DNA of 64,000 nucleotides, taken from Thalassococcus profundi (GTDB lineage: Bacteria; Pseudomonadota; Alphaproteobacteria; Rhodobacterales; Rhodobacteraceae). Location: NCBI RefSeq assembly GCF_003344785.1, contig NZ_QPMK01000006.1:204737-268736 (forward strand). The letters are read 5' to 3'. A program made the translations under genes and the position numbers. Below are positions 36,854 through 46,306 of this stretch, one piece after another. The notes below the pieces were generated by a model. That model saw only the letters and a program-made list of their open reading frames with translations, searched no databases and was not told the DNA's origin. How positions within the stretch are numbered: position 1 is the stretch's first letter; every line of letters starts with the position of its first letter.

Positions 36854-36916
36854 GTGTCGCCGGAAAACACGTGTTTTCCGGGCCGTTTTTCTCGAGAAAA
36901 ACGCGCTCTGCGACAC
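36854..36916. repeat. nested palindromic element (three-way-junction type)
   Basis: An outer pair GTGTCGC (36854-36860) and GCGACAC (36910-36916) encloses two perfect palindromes. One is 22 bases, at 36860-36881, with core GAAAACACGTGTTTTC; the other is 20 bases, at 36884-36903 (CGTTTTTCTCGAGAAAAACG). The whole can fold as a three-way junction in DNA or RNA. It lies between ask and the lyase operon. It is not a standard terminator, which is separate at 36929-36955. Confidence 0.65.
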
Positions 36917-36928
36917 CCTTGGATGCAA

Positions 36929-36955
36929 GACGGCCCCGCGCGGGGCGGGGCCGTC
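36929..36955 (-). terminator. hairpin terminator of ectABC-ask
   Basis: GACGGCCCCGC (36929-36939) and GCGGGGCCGTC (36945-36955) form a perfect eleven-base stem 25 bases beyond the ask stop codon. On the minus strand the stem is followed by TTGCATCC, a weak T-run. The stem strength makes termination of the ectoine operon likely. Confidence 0.7.
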
Positions 36956-36979
36956 ACGAAGCATCGGACCTGTGTCGCG

Positions 36980-38410
36980 TCAGGCGGCGAGCTGCTTGTC
37001 CTTACCCTTGACCGGGAAGAACGTGTCGTGCAGCACCTTGATGCTGCGGTCCAGATCGGCGCGGCTGACCACGAATTGCGCATCCACCGTCCGCGTGGTC
37101 TGGTGGGCGCTGATCACGTCCACATCCGCTTCGCGCAGCGCGCCGAGGCCCCGTTCCAGCACATGCAGCCCGCGCAGGTCGCGCCCGATCACCGACACGA
37201 TGGCGGCCGATTTCACGTTGATCTCGGCGCCCGGGTAGAATTCGGAAAGGTCCGATTCCACCTGCTTGATCGTGTTGAGCGGCGCTTCGACGTAGTGGGT
37301 GATCGTGTTTGCGTTAGAGGTCTTGGACACGATACGGCAGTCGCGGCGGGTCAGCCGCTCCAGCGTCTTGGCGTCGTAGCCTTTCACGCCGACCATATCC
37401 TGTTCGAACAGCTCCAGCGCGTAGATCTCGAGCCCGGTGACGATTTCGGCCACGCCTTTCTCGGCCTCGGCCTCGTCGATCAGCGTGCCGGGGTCCCCCG
37501 GCTCGAAGGCGTTTGTCACGCGCAGGGGCACCTCGTTCTGGCGCAGGGCCTTGGCGGCGGTGGGGTGGATCGCCTCCATCCCCATGTTCGACAGCTGATC
37601 GGCCACGTCGTAATTGGTGTGACCGAGCTTGCGCACATTCTCTGCGCCGACCAGCTTGGGATCGGCGGAGGAGAGGTGGAATTCCTTGTGGATGATCGCC
37701 TCGCGCGCCTTGCTCTGCGCGGCGATCTGGCTGAACGTGACCTCGGAATAGCCGCGGTCGTACTTGTTCATCAAGCCTTCGGCGCATTGCGCATAGCCGG
37801 TGACGATCGGCATTTCTTCGGACAGATCGACCGAGCCGAGCCCGTCCTCGATCCGTTCCTCCAGGTTCATCTCGCGTTCGTCGCGCCAGCCCGACAGGTC
37901 CACGAAACGCGCGTTGACGCCGTGACGGCGCAGCAGCAGCATGGTGACATAGGCGGAATGAGCCTCGCCCAGGCCCGAGAGCAGCTCGCGGGTGATGGCC
38001 ATGTGCGCCGACAGGCGGAAATGACCGTAGGAACACAGGCGGTGCAGGTCGATCAGGCAGGACCGCGCACCCTCGATCCGGTCGCGCACGAAATCGTTGG
38101 CCTCGGATCGGTCGGCGGGATGGTCGAGCAGAGCATCATGCGCCTCGCGCATGGCGTTCTGCACCTTGCTGAGGGCGGCCAGCCAGCCGTGGTCGTCGGT
38201 GCCGTTGGCGAAATGCGCATAGACGCCCGGCTCGCCCGACTTCTTGTGCTCCAGCAGCAGGTTGGTAATGCCTCCGAAGGCCGAAACGACGAAGATGCGC
38301 CCGTATTCAGGGTCATTGACCTTGAACAGCGGGTCGAGCAATTCCGACAGGCGGGACATGGATGTCCCGCCGATCTTTTCGACCGTGTGATTGGTGAAGT
38401 TCAGGGGCAT
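36980..38410 (-). CDS. ask: ectoine-operon aspartate kinase (Ask_Ect)
   Basis: It phosphorylates L-aspartate, feeding aspartate semialdehyde to ectoine synthesis with relaxed feedback control. The 476-residue product begins FTNHTVEKIGGTSMSRL, the specialised variant of the aspartate-kinase KxGGTS motif, and has two C-terminal ACT-like parts (RDCRIVSKTSNANTITHYVE, then AAIVSVIGRDLRGLHVLERG). It follows ectC on the same strand with AGAGGAT upstream, making ectABC-ask one operon. Ask_Ect genes occur only in ectoine clusters, which supports the assignment. Confidence 0.92.
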   Translation of the reverse strand: MPLNFTNHTVEKIGGTSMSRLSELLDPLFKVNDPEYGRIFVVSAFGGITNLLLEHKKSGEPGVYAHFANGTDDHGWLAALSKVQNAMREAHDALLDHPADRSEANDFVRDRIEGARSCLIDLHRLCSYGHFRLSAHMAITRELLSGLGEAHSAYVTMLLLRRHGVNARFVDLSGWRDEREMNLEERIEDGLGSVDLSEEMPIVTGYAQCAEGLMNKYDRGYSEVTFSQIAAQSKAREAIIHKEFHLSSADPKLVGAENVRKLGHTNYDVADQLSNMGMEAIHPTAAKALRQNEVPLRVTNAFEPGDPGTLIDEAEAEKGVAEIVTGLEIYALELFEQDMVGVKGYDAKTLERLTRRDCRIVSKTSNANTITHYVEAPLNTIKQVESDLSEFYPGAEINVKSAAIVSVIGRDLRGLHVLERGLGALREADVDVISAHQTTRTVDAQFVVSRADLDRSIKVLHDTFFPVKGKDKQLAA

Positions 38411-38419
38411 GAAATCCTC

Positions 38420-38812
38420 TTAGGCTGCCTCGTCCGGAGCGGCATAGGAGCCATCTTCGCGGTGCACTTCCTTGCCGGTGACCGGCGGGTTGAAACAGCA
38501 GGCCATGACCAGTTCTTCCTCGGCGCGCAGCGTGTGCTTGTCGTGCAGGTTCAGCGCGTACATCACACCCGGGTAAATCTCGTGCGTCTCGCCGGTGGCG
38601 AGGTCGGTGATCGACCCCTTGCCGGACATGCAGTAGACCGACTCAAAGTGGTTCTTGTAGTGGAACGTATGCTCGGACCCGGCCTTGAGATAGGTGATGT
38701 GGAAGGAAAACCCCATCTCGTCATCGGCCAGAAGCATCCGCACGGAGGTCCAATCGGCGTCCGAGACGGACCGGTCGGTGCCTTTCAGTTTGTTCACGTC
38801 GCGTACAATCAT
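38420..38812 (-). CDS. ectC: L-ectoine synthase
   Basis: A 130-residue cupin that cyclises N-gamma-acetyl-2,4-diaminobutyrate to ectoine. It begins [19 protein letters not shown] and has [23 protein letters not shown] with the metal-binding residues, then [19 protein letters not shown] and [17 protein letters not shown]. Length is standard. It starts six bases after ectB and ends 10 bases before ask. I found no ectoine hydroxylase ectD in the window. Confidence 0.97.
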   Translation of the reverse strand: MIVRDVNKLKGTDRSVSDADWTSVRMLLADDEMGFSFHITYLKAGSEHTFHYKNHFESVYCMSGKGSITDLATGETHEIYPGVMYALNLHDKHTLRAEEELVMACCFNPPVTGKEVHREDGSYAAPDEAA

Positions 38813-38817
38813 ATCCG

Positions 38818-40116
38818 TTACTCCGCAGCGATCTTGTGGGTGTCGACAGCTTCCTGCGTGGCCTCGAGCAGGATGGAGAGGCCCTTGCGGAAGGTTTCGG
38901 TCGACGTTGTCAGCGGGGCGAGCACCTTGACCACCTCGTCGTGGGCGCCCGAGGTCTCGATGATCAGGCCCTTTTCAAAGCAGCGCGCGCAGATGTCGCC
39001 GGCCAGATCGCCCGAGAGCACGTCGACGCCCTGCATCAGACCGCGGCCCTTGAGACGGGACCCCGGAACGGCATCGGCCACCGCTTGCAGACCGGCGGTC
39101 AGCATCACGGCCTTTTCCTGAAGTTCCTTCTGGAAGTCGTCGGTTTTCCAGAACTTCTCCAGCGCCACGCGTCCGGTGACAAAGGCGTGGGTGTTGCCGC
39201 GGAAGGTGCCGTTGTGCTCGGCCGGCTTCCAGATATCGTGTTCGGGCTTAATAAGAAGCGCCGCGAAGGGCAGGCCGAAACCCGACAGCGACTTCGCCTG
39301 GGTGATCATGTCGGGCTCGATATCCATGCCCTCGAAGGCGAAATAGGTGCCCGAGCGACCGCAGCCGGACTGGATGTCGTCGACGATGATCAGCGCGCCG
39401 ATCTCTTTCGCCAGCTTGCCGATGCCCTCGATCCATTCCTTCGAGGCGGCGTTCAGGCCGCCTTCGCCCTGGATCGGCTCGAACACGAAGGCCGCGGGCT
39501 TGTCGACGCCCGAGGACGGGTTGTTCACCATCATTTTGATCTGCTCGAGCGTGTCGACGCCGTCGCCGAACGCGCCGTCATAGGGCAGGTGCGTCACGCC
39601 GCAAAGGCCGCCGCAGGAGTTGCCCGCGCCCGCACGCTTGCCGGCGTTGCCGGTCAGTGCCAGCGCGCCCATGGTCATGCCGTGGAAGCCGTTGGTGAAG
39701 GACACGACATTCCGGCGACCGGTGACCTTGCGCGCCAGTTTTATCGCCGCCTCGACCGCGTTGGTGCCGGTCGGACCGGTCATCATCACCTTGTAGTCCA
39801 TGTTCCGCGGCTTGAGGATGATGTCCTCGTAGGCCTGCAGGAACGCGGCTTTCTGCGTTGTGTACATGTCGAGCCCGTGGGCCACGCCATCGGCGGTGAT
39901 GTGGTCGATCAGCGCCTGTTTCATGTCCGGGTCGTTGTGCCCGTAGTTGAGCGAAGAGCAGCCCGCGAGGAAGTCGATATAGGTCTTTCCGTCTTCGCCG
40001 GTCATGTGCGACCCCGAAGCGGAGGCGAAGACTGTATCGAAGTTGCGGCAGTAGCTGCGCGCCTCGGATTCGCGGCGCTCGAATACGGTTTTGTCGGCTG
40101 AATGTTCAGTCGTCAT
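38818..40116 (-). CDS. ectB: diaminobutyrate--2-oxoglutarate transaminase
   Basis: A class III PLP aminotransferase of 432 residues that makes 2,4-diaminobutyrate from aspartate semialdehyde and glutamate. It has [32 protein letters not shown], the PLP-binding [13 protein letters not shown], and the catalytic Lys in [16 protein letters not shown]. Its place between ectA and ectC fixes the role. The ATG has AAAGGATATC upstream, and the gap to ectA is 44 bases. Confidence 0.97.
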   Translation of the reverse strand: MTTEHSADKTVFERRESEARSYCRNFDTVFASASGSHMTGEDGKTYIDFLAGCSSLNYGHNDPDMKQALIDHITADGVAHGLDMYTTQKAAFLQAYEDIILKPRNMDYKVMMTGPTGTNAVEAAIKLARKVTGRRNVVSFTNGFHGMTMGALALTGNAGKRAGAGNSCGGLCGVTHLPYDGAFGDGVDTLEQIKMMVNNPSSGVDKPAAFVFEPIQGEGGLNAASKEWIEGIGKLAKEIGALIIVDDIQSGCGRSGTYFAFEGMDIEPDMITQAKSLSGFGLPFAALLIKPEHDIWKPAEHNGTFRGNTHAFVTGRVALEKFWKTDDFQKELQEKAVMLTAGLQAVADAVPGSRLKGRGLMQGVDVLSGDLAGDICARCFEKGLIIETSGAHDEVVKVLAPLTTSTETFRKGLSILLEATQEAVDTHKIAAE

Positions 40117-40160
40117 GGGAGATATCCTTTTTTTAGGGACGTGAGGGCGTCGGTCTGCGC

Positions 40161-40700
40161 TCAGGCAGCCGACTGTGCGGCCTCACGGAATGTGATGTTG
40201 ACCATGTGCTCGGTCGCGTGTTCGCCCTGGAAGTGCGTGTCGCGCGTAAAGTGCGCTTCGGACGTCAGGAACGCGTCCTTCTGGTCGGCAAACTTGCGGA
40301 ACAGGCCCCAGGAGGCGTCATTGTCGAGCGTGATCGTGGTGCGCATGCGACGAACACCCACACACTCTTCGCGCAGCATCAGCGCGTCGAGCATCCGCGT
40401 GCCCATGCCCATGCCGCGCGCGGCGCTGGACACGGCCACCTGCCAGACGAACACTGTGTCGGCATCGCTGGGCAGAAGGTAGGCCGAAATCCATCCGACG
40501 ATTTCTCCATCGAGTTCGGCCACCACGCAGGTGTCGCGGAAGTGGTCGGCTTGCAGCAGGTTCGCATACATGGAATTTTCGTCGAGAGGCTTGCAGGCGC
40601 GGATCAGTTCCCAGATCTGGGCGCCGTCCTCGCGGAGGGGCTTTCGAAAGGTCACTGTTCCTTCGGATTTCACGCTTTGCAATGTCTGCACGTTTGTCAC
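40161..40700 (-). CDS. ectA: L-2,4-diaminobutyrate N-acetyltransferase
   Basis: A 179-residue GNAT enzyme that acetylates diaminobutyrate with acetyl-CoA. It has VTFRKPLREDGAQIWELIRA, then DENSMYANLLQADHF, and the acetyl-CoA loop VAVSSAARGMGMGTRMLDAL. The start shown is GTG (40700-40698), with weak CCAAG upstream; another in-frame GTG lies three codons in. First gene of the ectABC-ask operon and divergent from a MarR gene, with an operator-like dyad in the gap. Salt-induced expression is known for the family. Confidence 0.94.
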   Translation of the reverse strand: MTNVQTLQSVKSEGTVTFRKPLREDGAQIWELIRACKPLDENSMYANLLQADHFRDTCVVAELDGEIVGWISAYLLPSDADTVFVWQVAVSSAARGMGMGTRMLDALMLREECVGVRRMRTTITLDNDASWGLFRKFADQKDAFLTSEAHFTRDTHFQGEHATEHMVNITFREAAQSAA

Positions 40701-40867
40701 CTTGGCTTGGTTTGCTTTGAGGCACTAAGTAATCGAGCGCATTTTTAATTTCAACAGTCAAAGTAACAATGCGCGTCTTAATGAATGGTTCCGCGGCGTC
40801 AGGTCGATAATAGCGCAAAATCTGCGGCAGACTGCCGCAGCGCAAGGCGTTAAAGTTGCATATTGAA

Positions 40868-40887
40868 TAGTTTGACTAAGCAAACTA
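40868..40887. promoter_or_regulatory. inverted repeat in the ectA-ectR intergenic region
   Basis: TAGTTTG (40868-40874) and CAAACTA (40881-40887) form a perfect seven-base inverted repeat with a six-base spacer, the geometry expected of a MarR dimer site. TATACT at 40890-40895 just after it looks like a -10 box. The dyad would place repression across the MarR promoter; control of ectA on the other side is possible. The TATACT box implies transcription starts near 40902, after the ATG at 40898. Confidence 0.6.
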
Positions 40888-40897
40888 GCTATACTGC

Positions 40898-41473
40898 ATG
40901 TTACAGAACGCCAGAAGCCAGAGCGTCGCTTCGAGCATTGCCATCGGCAAGACCCGTCGCGACATCGAAACCACGGACTCGCTGAACGATATGGACCGGA
41001 CCGATCACAGCCTTGTCGCCCTGCGGCGTATCCTGCGCGCGACAGAGTTATACGGACGTGACCTTGCCCAAGAGGCGGGACTGACGGCAGTGCAGCTGCG
41101 CGTGCTCCAGATCATCGGCGAGACCGATCACAGCACCCCTTCCGAGATCGCGACCCGCATGGGGGTCAGCCAGGCGACGATCTCCGTGCTGCTCAACAAG
41201 CTTGAAGGCTACGGATTGATCGCACGGCAGAAATCCCGCGCCGACCGCCGGCAGACCGATCTGCAGATCACCGACAAGGGCCGGGCCAAGGTCGAGGTGG
41301 CCCCGGATGCGCTGCAACAGCGGTATGTCGCGCAGTTCGAGGCGCTGCCGGACTGGGAACAGTCGATGATCGTCACGGTGCTGGAACGCGTCGCCGGGAT
41401 GTTGGATGCCGGCAAAATCGACGCGGCCCCGGTGCTGACCGGCGGCGAGCTGCTGCGCAACGGGCGCGGCTGA
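40898..41473 (+). CDS. MarR-family regulator, EctR-like
   Basis: A winged-helix regulator of up to 191 residues, divergent from ectA. It has LRRILRATELYGRDLAQEAG, TPSEIATRMGVSQATISVLL and the wing IARQKSRADRRQTDLQITDKG. EctR regulators repress ect operons in other bacteria. The ORF start at 40898 lies only ten bases after a dyad, with no ribosome site and a -10-like TATACT just upstream. The in-frame ATG at 40991 (MDRTDHSLVALRR) is therefore the more likely start, giving 160 residues. The effector would be an osmotic signal or ectoine, by analogy. Confidence 0.85.
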   Translation: MLQNARSQSVASSIAIGKTRRDIETTDSLNDMDRTDHSLVALRRILRATELYGRDLAQEAGLTAVQLRVLQIIGETDHSTPSEIATRMGVSQATISVLLNKLEGYGLIARQKSRADRRQTDLQITDKGRAKVEVAPDALQQRYVAQFEALPDWEQSMIVTVLERVAGMLDAGKIDAAPVLTGGELLRNGRG

Positions 41474-41482
41474 GCCCGCCGC

Positions 41483-44400
41483 TCAGTAGTCCTTTTCGAA
41501 AAAGATGCCGAGGCTCGTGTTGCCGTCGGTTCCCACCGTTCCACGGGCGGTGACCTGCGGCGTGATGTCGAGGTTGAGGTTCACGTCGGTGCTGCCTTCG
41601 GAATTGACCGTGACATCGGTATAGAGGTTCTCACCGATGTACTTGCCAAAGCGCAATTCGGTCGATCCGTCGGCCGCAGTCTGCACGTCGAAATCATCAA
41701 GCCCGATACCCGTGCGCAGGCGATCGACGATCCCGGTGCCGCCGCGGCCGACGAGCGTGTTCACGGCGGCCGCGATCCGCACCGCCTGAAATGCCGAGAT
41801 CTCGGTCACGTCGCGCCCGAACAGCAGCAGTGCCAGCACTTCTTCCTCGGGGCGATCGGGGCTTGAGGTGATATTGACCTCGGGGTCGGACACCGGTCCC
41901 TGGATGACAACGGCGATCGACGTCTCGGCACGGGTGGTCTCGGCCCGCACGAAGATGAAGGCGTCGAAATCGCCTTCGAGCTGGATGCGTGCCTGTGCGA
42001 GGTCGAGCCGCTGGCCCAGAATGTCGAGCCGTCCGCGGATCAGCTCGAAACTGCCCGCCGGGATGATGTTGGACGTGGTGCCGCCCAGCCGCAGGGTGCC
42101 GCCCAATTCTGCATCCAGCCCGCGCCCGCGGATGAAGATGCGCGACGGGGCGTTCACCACAATGTCGAGAGGATAGTTGATGCCGGGACCGCTGGTGCCC
42201 GCTTCGCTCTCGATCAGGCCGGCCCGTTCGCGGGTCCGGCGCACGTCCGCCGGTTCGTTGACATGGGTCAGGGTGAAGTCCAGCCCGGCGGCGCCCAAGC
42301 CGGTGTCGGGAATGCGGATCTCCATCGTCTCGAAGTCCAGATTGCCCGCAAGCCGCGCATCTCGGGTGAGCGCACCGCGCAGGGTCAGCGCGCCGTTCAC
42401 TTCGGTTTCGATCAGACCGGGCCGCACGATCCCGACGCTGTTCAGCGCGATGGACAAGTCGCCGTTGAACGGCGCCGACAACGTCACGGGACCGGTGACA
42501 CTCAGGGACCCGCCCGTGGACACGCCCGATTGCAGGTCGATCTGCGCGCGCCCGCCGGTCAGGTTCACGTTCGCATTGATGTTCTCGAGCGTCAGCTGGG
42601 CCGCCTGGATCACCATCTGCGCGCCGGAGCTGGTCACCGTGCCCGACACCGCGTCGAGGCCCGGCGCGCCGTTGACCCGCAGGTTGAATTGCGCGGTACC
42701 CGACAGGATGTTCGGTTCGGTGAACTGGTTGACCAGCGCCAGCGGGGCGGAACCGTTGGCGGAAAGGTTCACGCGGCTGAAATCCGGCGCGATGGTGCCC
42801 GCCACATCGGCGGTGGTGCCGCCGGGACCGGTCAGCGCTGTATCGATCCGGTATTCGCCACCCGAAGAGGACGCCGTTCCGCGCGCCGTCGCCTGCCCGT
42901 CGAAGCCGGGGGCGAAGAGGCCGAGGTTGCGCAGAACCACGTTGTAGCTCAGCTGGCCCGAACCGTTGGGCGACAATGCGCCATTGGCATCGGCCGTCAG
43001 CTGCGGGGTGGCGAGGTCGAAGGTTTCCACCACGATCCGCCCGTCGGCGCCGCGCGCCGCATCCACAGTCACGGTGCTGCGCCCTGCGGTCAGCTGGTCC
43101 ACCGCGGCGATGCCGCTGCGCAGGTTGTTGGTGCTGCCGGTGAGTGCGACGTCGAAACTGCCGTCCGCGGGGTTGAAGCCGCCGTTGCCTTGGAAATCGA
43201 AGGAGCCGCCCAGCGACCGGCCGGCAACGCCGGAAAACGCCGACAGGTCCGAGGCGCGGAGCGTGCCCTGCCCGGAAATCCGGCCCAGCGTGTCGTCGGC
43301 GTAACGCACCGTCCCTTCGGCATCGACCGCCAGCCCGCCGGGGCCGGAGCCGGTGATGTCGAAGGCGAAATCGTCGCCCGCCTGGTCGATGCTGCCCGAA
43401 AGCCGCGCGCCGCCGCTGCCGGCCATCTGGGGCAGGGCGTCGGCCAGATCCTCCAGCACCACGTCGAAGCGCGCGGCACTGGCCTGGTCGCGCAGAATGC
43501 CTTCGCCGCTGGCGGTCAGCTGCGGGTTTTCGACACGCAGGTTGCGGACCAGAAGGCCTTCGGCGTCCTGCCCCGCATCGACCGTGAAGGTGGTCACGCC
43601 AGCGAGCAGGTTGTCGGCCTGTTCGATGCCGGTGCGCAGATCGCGGGACGTGCCGGACACGTCCACCTCGAAATATTGCGTTTCGGGGTCGAAGGACCCG
43701 TTGCCTTCGACCGATACGGCGCCGCCCAGGTCGCGGCCCGCCACGCCGGAATAGACCGACAGGTCGTCGGCGCTGACCGTGCCGTTGCCCGACACCGGTC
43801 CCAGAGTGCCCGCGGCGATGTTCTCAAGCCCGTCGTAGGTGTAGGTGACCGTGGCCAGAGCGTCGATGGCGGCGCGGCCGGGGCCGGTGCCGTCGATGTC
43901 GATTTCGAAGGCGTCGCCGTTCTGGGTCACCGTGCCGGCCAGTTCCGCTGCGCCTGACAATTCCGGCAGCACGTCCGCAAGATCGACCAGCGCCACGTCG
44001 AAGCGGGCGTTGCTGTTCTCGTCGCGCAGGATGCCGTTGCCGCTTGCGGTGATGCGCGGCGTGGTCAGGGTCAGGCTGGTGAGGTCCACGCGGTCGCCGA
44101 CGCGGGCAGCCACCACGTCGAAGGTGCTGCGGCCCTGCATGAGGTTGTCCACCTGGGCGACGTCCACGCGCAGGTTGTTGGCGCTGCCCTCGATATCCGC
44201 CTCGAAGTTCTGGCTGCGCGGGTCGAAGGTGCCCGACCCGGTGATGTCCAGCCCGCCGGCCAGATCGCGCTGCGCCAACTGCGAATAGAGCGACAGATTA
44301 TCGGCGGCGAGGCTGCCGCGACCGCTGACCTGGGCCAGCACGCCCTCGATCACCTGCACCGTGGCCTGGCCGTCGAAGACTACGCCGCCGGGCGCATTGG

Positions 44401-46306
44401 CATCGAGGTCGAGCGCATAGCTGCCGCCGGTTTGCCGGACATTGCCGCGCAGCCGGGTCTGACCCTGAAGTTGCGGCACGGCCAGCGCGGTTTCCGGCAG
44501 GGTGATGTCGAAATCGGCGATGGTGCCGGTAGAATTCAATCGTCCGTCGGCGGTGATCGTGGCGCCGGGGGCGGTGATGTCGAACTGGCGCAGGCTGACG
44601 CCGGTTTCGTCGCGCGCGGCGTCGATGGCCAGCGTGCTCTGGCCGTCCAGCAGGCCGTCGAGCTCGGCGATGCCGGTCACGAGGTCGTTGGCAGTGCCGT
44701 TGACCGTCGCGTCGAAGCTGCCGTCGAGCGGCGCCACGGTGCCGATCACCCGCACGTCCACGTCGCCGCCAAGCTCTTGCCCGGCAAGCGCGGAAAAGCG
44801 CGATACGTCGTCGGCGTTTACCTGCAGGTCGGCGACCACGACGGGGCTGACGCGGTCCTCGGGGATCTCGACCGACATGGTGCCGTCAAGTGCGTATTCG
44901 TCGCCGGACAGGCGGATTTCCGGCAGGTTGAGCGGCATGCCCTCCTGCCAGTCGAAGGTGATGCGGCCGGTCAGCGCGTCGCCGACGCCCGAGGCCAGGC
45001 CCGGATCGGAAAAGGCCAGTTGGCTGGCGTCGATGTCGAATCCGCCCTGGACGCGGCCCACGGCAGAGCCGGTGCCGCGGGTCAGCGTGCCATTGCCGGT
45101 CAGCGCGGCACTGCCCAGCGACAGGTCCGGTCGCGACAGGTCGTCGAGCGTGATTTCGGCGGTCCAGGCGTCACCTTCGCTGGCATCGTATTGCACCGAC
45201 AGGTCCACCGCCTGCACCTCGGTGTCGCCGCCGGCGACGGGCAGCACCACCTGCGTGTCGTCGTCATGGGCGATCCGGCCGGTCACGTCGATCAGCGCGG
45301 GCCAGCCGTCTGCGCCGATGCGGATCTGCCCGTCCAACGTCATCGCTTCGGTGGTCAGATCCAGCGTGTTGAGCCGCAGCTCGCCGCTTTCGCGGCTTTC
45401 GCCCTGCACCGCGAGGCTGAGCTCGGGGCCGAAGAAGGCGCGGTTCGCCTCGGGCATCAGCGGGCGGACATCGCCGTCGATGCTGGCGTTGAAGCCGAGG
45501 CCCGCGTCGTCCTGCAGCGCGGCCAGCGTGACCTGTCCGGTGAGGCGGTCGGTGCCGTCGGTGGCCAGCGCGAGATCGGCGGTGAAATCGTCGAGCGGGC
45601 CTTCGCCGGTGACTGTCAGCTCCATGGCCGGGCTGTCGGGGATCGACAGCAGCGTCGACAGCAGTCCGCCTTGCTCTTCCTGCAGGTCGAGGTCAAGCGA
45701 CAGCTGCCGGGTTTCATTGGCATAAGACGCGGTGAAATCCAGCGATCCCTCCGCGCCGTCGAGCCGCTGCACCTGCAGCGATGCGGTGCCTTCGCCGCCC
45801 GCGAGTTCGGCCGAACCGGTGGCACTCAACGCCGCCTCGACACCGATCACCCCGGCGCCGAGTTCGACGCGGTCGATGGACAGTTCGTCGATACGGATCG
45901 ACACCGGAAGTTCCGGCAGGCTGAACGGGGTCGCCTCGGGGTCGGGCAGGTCTTCGGTGGTGGTTTCGGCAGAGGGCAGGCGTGGCAGCAGCACCTCTTC
46001 GGCAGTGAGCGCGTTGACTTCGACGCGGCCGCGCAGCAGGGCGGCACGCGACCAGTCAAGCTCGACCCCGCGCAGGGTCAGCCAGATGCCCGCGTCGTCG
46101 GCGATGGTCAGTTCCTCGATCGTGGCGACCGAGGACAGCGCGCCCTCGAAACCGACGATCCTGATCTGGCGCCCGGCGCCCGACAGGTTGTCCTCAAGGA
46201 ACGCTTGCAGATAGCCGCGGTCCTCTTCCTCGGATTGTGCGAACACCGCTTGCGGCGCCAGGCTCAGCGTGAGCAGAAAAACCAGTGCGCGTGCCAGATG
46301 TCTCAA
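41483..46306 (-). CDS. tamB: translocation and assembly module protein TamB
   Basis: The 1607-residue periplasm-spanning AsmA-like protein works with TamA in outer-membrane protein or lipid transport. It has an N-terminal signal-anchor (RALVFLLTLSLAPQAVFAQ) and about 1300 residues of repeated beta-rich units such as LTASGEGILRDQASAARFDV. The C-terminal TamB domain (DUF490) includes NITSSPDRPEEEVLALLLFG, and the protein ends in FFEKDY. I chose the TTG at 46306 because it overlaps the tamA stop (TTGA) and gives a signal sequence; the frame from 46441 reads through tamA. Confidence 0.9.
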   Translation of the reverse strand: MRHLARALVFLLTLSLAPQAVFAQSEEEDRGYLQAFLEDNLSGAGRQIRIVGFEGALSSVATIEELTIADDAGIWLTLRGVELDWSRAALLRGRVEVNALTAEEVLLPRLPSAETTTEDLPDPEATPFSLPELPVSIRIDELSIDRVELGAGVIGVEAALSATGSAELAGGEGTASLQVQRLDGAEGSLDFTASYANETRQLSLDLDLQEEQGGLLSTLLSIPDSPAMELTVTGEGPLDDFTADLALATDGTDRLTGQVTLAALQDDAGLGFNASIDGDVRPLMPEANRAFFGPELSLAVQGESRESGELRLNTLDLTTEAMTLDGQIRIGADGWPALIDVTGRIAHDDDTQVVLPVAGGDTEVQAVDLSVQYDASEGDAWTAEITLDDLSRPDLSLGSAALTGNGTLTRGTGSAVGRVQGGFDIDASQLAFSDPGLASGVGDALTGRITFDWQEGMPLNLPEIRLSGDEYALDGTMSVEIPEDRVSPVVVADLQVNADDVSRFSALAGQELGGDVDVRVIGTVAPLDGSFDATVNGTANDLVTGIAELDGLLDGQSTLAIDAARDETGVSLRQFDITAPGATITADGRLNSTGTIADFDITLPETALAVPQLQGQTRLRGNVRQTGGSYALDLDANAPGGVVFDGQATVQVIEGVLAQVSGRGSLAADNLSLYSQLAQRDLAGGLDITGSGTFDPRSQNFEADIEGSANNLRVDVAQVDNLMQGRSTFDVVAARVGDRVDLTSLTLTTPRITASGNGILRDENSNARFDVALVDLADVLPELSGAAELAGTVTQNGDAFEIDIDGTGPGRAAIDALATVTYTYDGLENIAAGTLGPVSGNGTVSADDLSVYSGVAGRDLGGAVSVEGNGSFDPETQYFEVDVSGTSRDLRTGIEQADNLLAGVTTFTVDAGQDAEGLLVRNLRVENPQLTASGEGILRDQASAARFDVVLEDLADALPQMAGSGGARLSGSIDQAGDDFAFDITGSGPGGLAVDAEGTVRYADDTLGRISGQGTLRASDLSAFSGVAGRSLGGSFDFQGNGGFNPADGSFDVALTGSTNNLRSGIAAVDQLTAGRSTVTVDAARGADGRIVVETFDLATPQLTADANGALSPNGSGQLSYNVVLRNLGLFAPGFDGQATARGTASSSGGEYRIDTALTGPGGTTADVAGTIAPDFSRVNLSANGSAPLALVNQFTEPNILSGTAQFNLRVNGAPGLDAVSGTVTSSGAQMVIQAAQLTLENINANVNLTGGRAQIDLQSGVSTGGSLSVTGPVTLSAPFNGDLSIALNSVGIVRPGLIETEVNGALTLRGALTRDARLAGNLDFETMEIRIPDTGLGAAGLDFTLTHVNEPADVRRTRERAGLIESEAGTSGPGINYPLDIVVNAPSRIFIRGRGLDAELGGTLRLGGTTSNIIPAGSFELIRGRLDILGQRLDLAQARIQLEGDFDAFIFVRAETTRAETSIAVVIQGPVSDPEVNITSSPDRPEEEVLALLLFGRDVTEISAFQAVRIAAAVNTLVGRGGTGIVDRLRTGIGLDDFDVQTAADGSTELRFGKYIGENLYTDVTVNSEGSTDVNLNLDITPQVTARGTVGTDGNTSLGIFFEKDY

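Noticed and set aside
36980..40700. Ectoine hydroxylase ectD in the ectoine cluster
   Set aside because: Genes are ectA, ectB, ectC and ask only; no dioxygenase ORF lies in or next to the operon.
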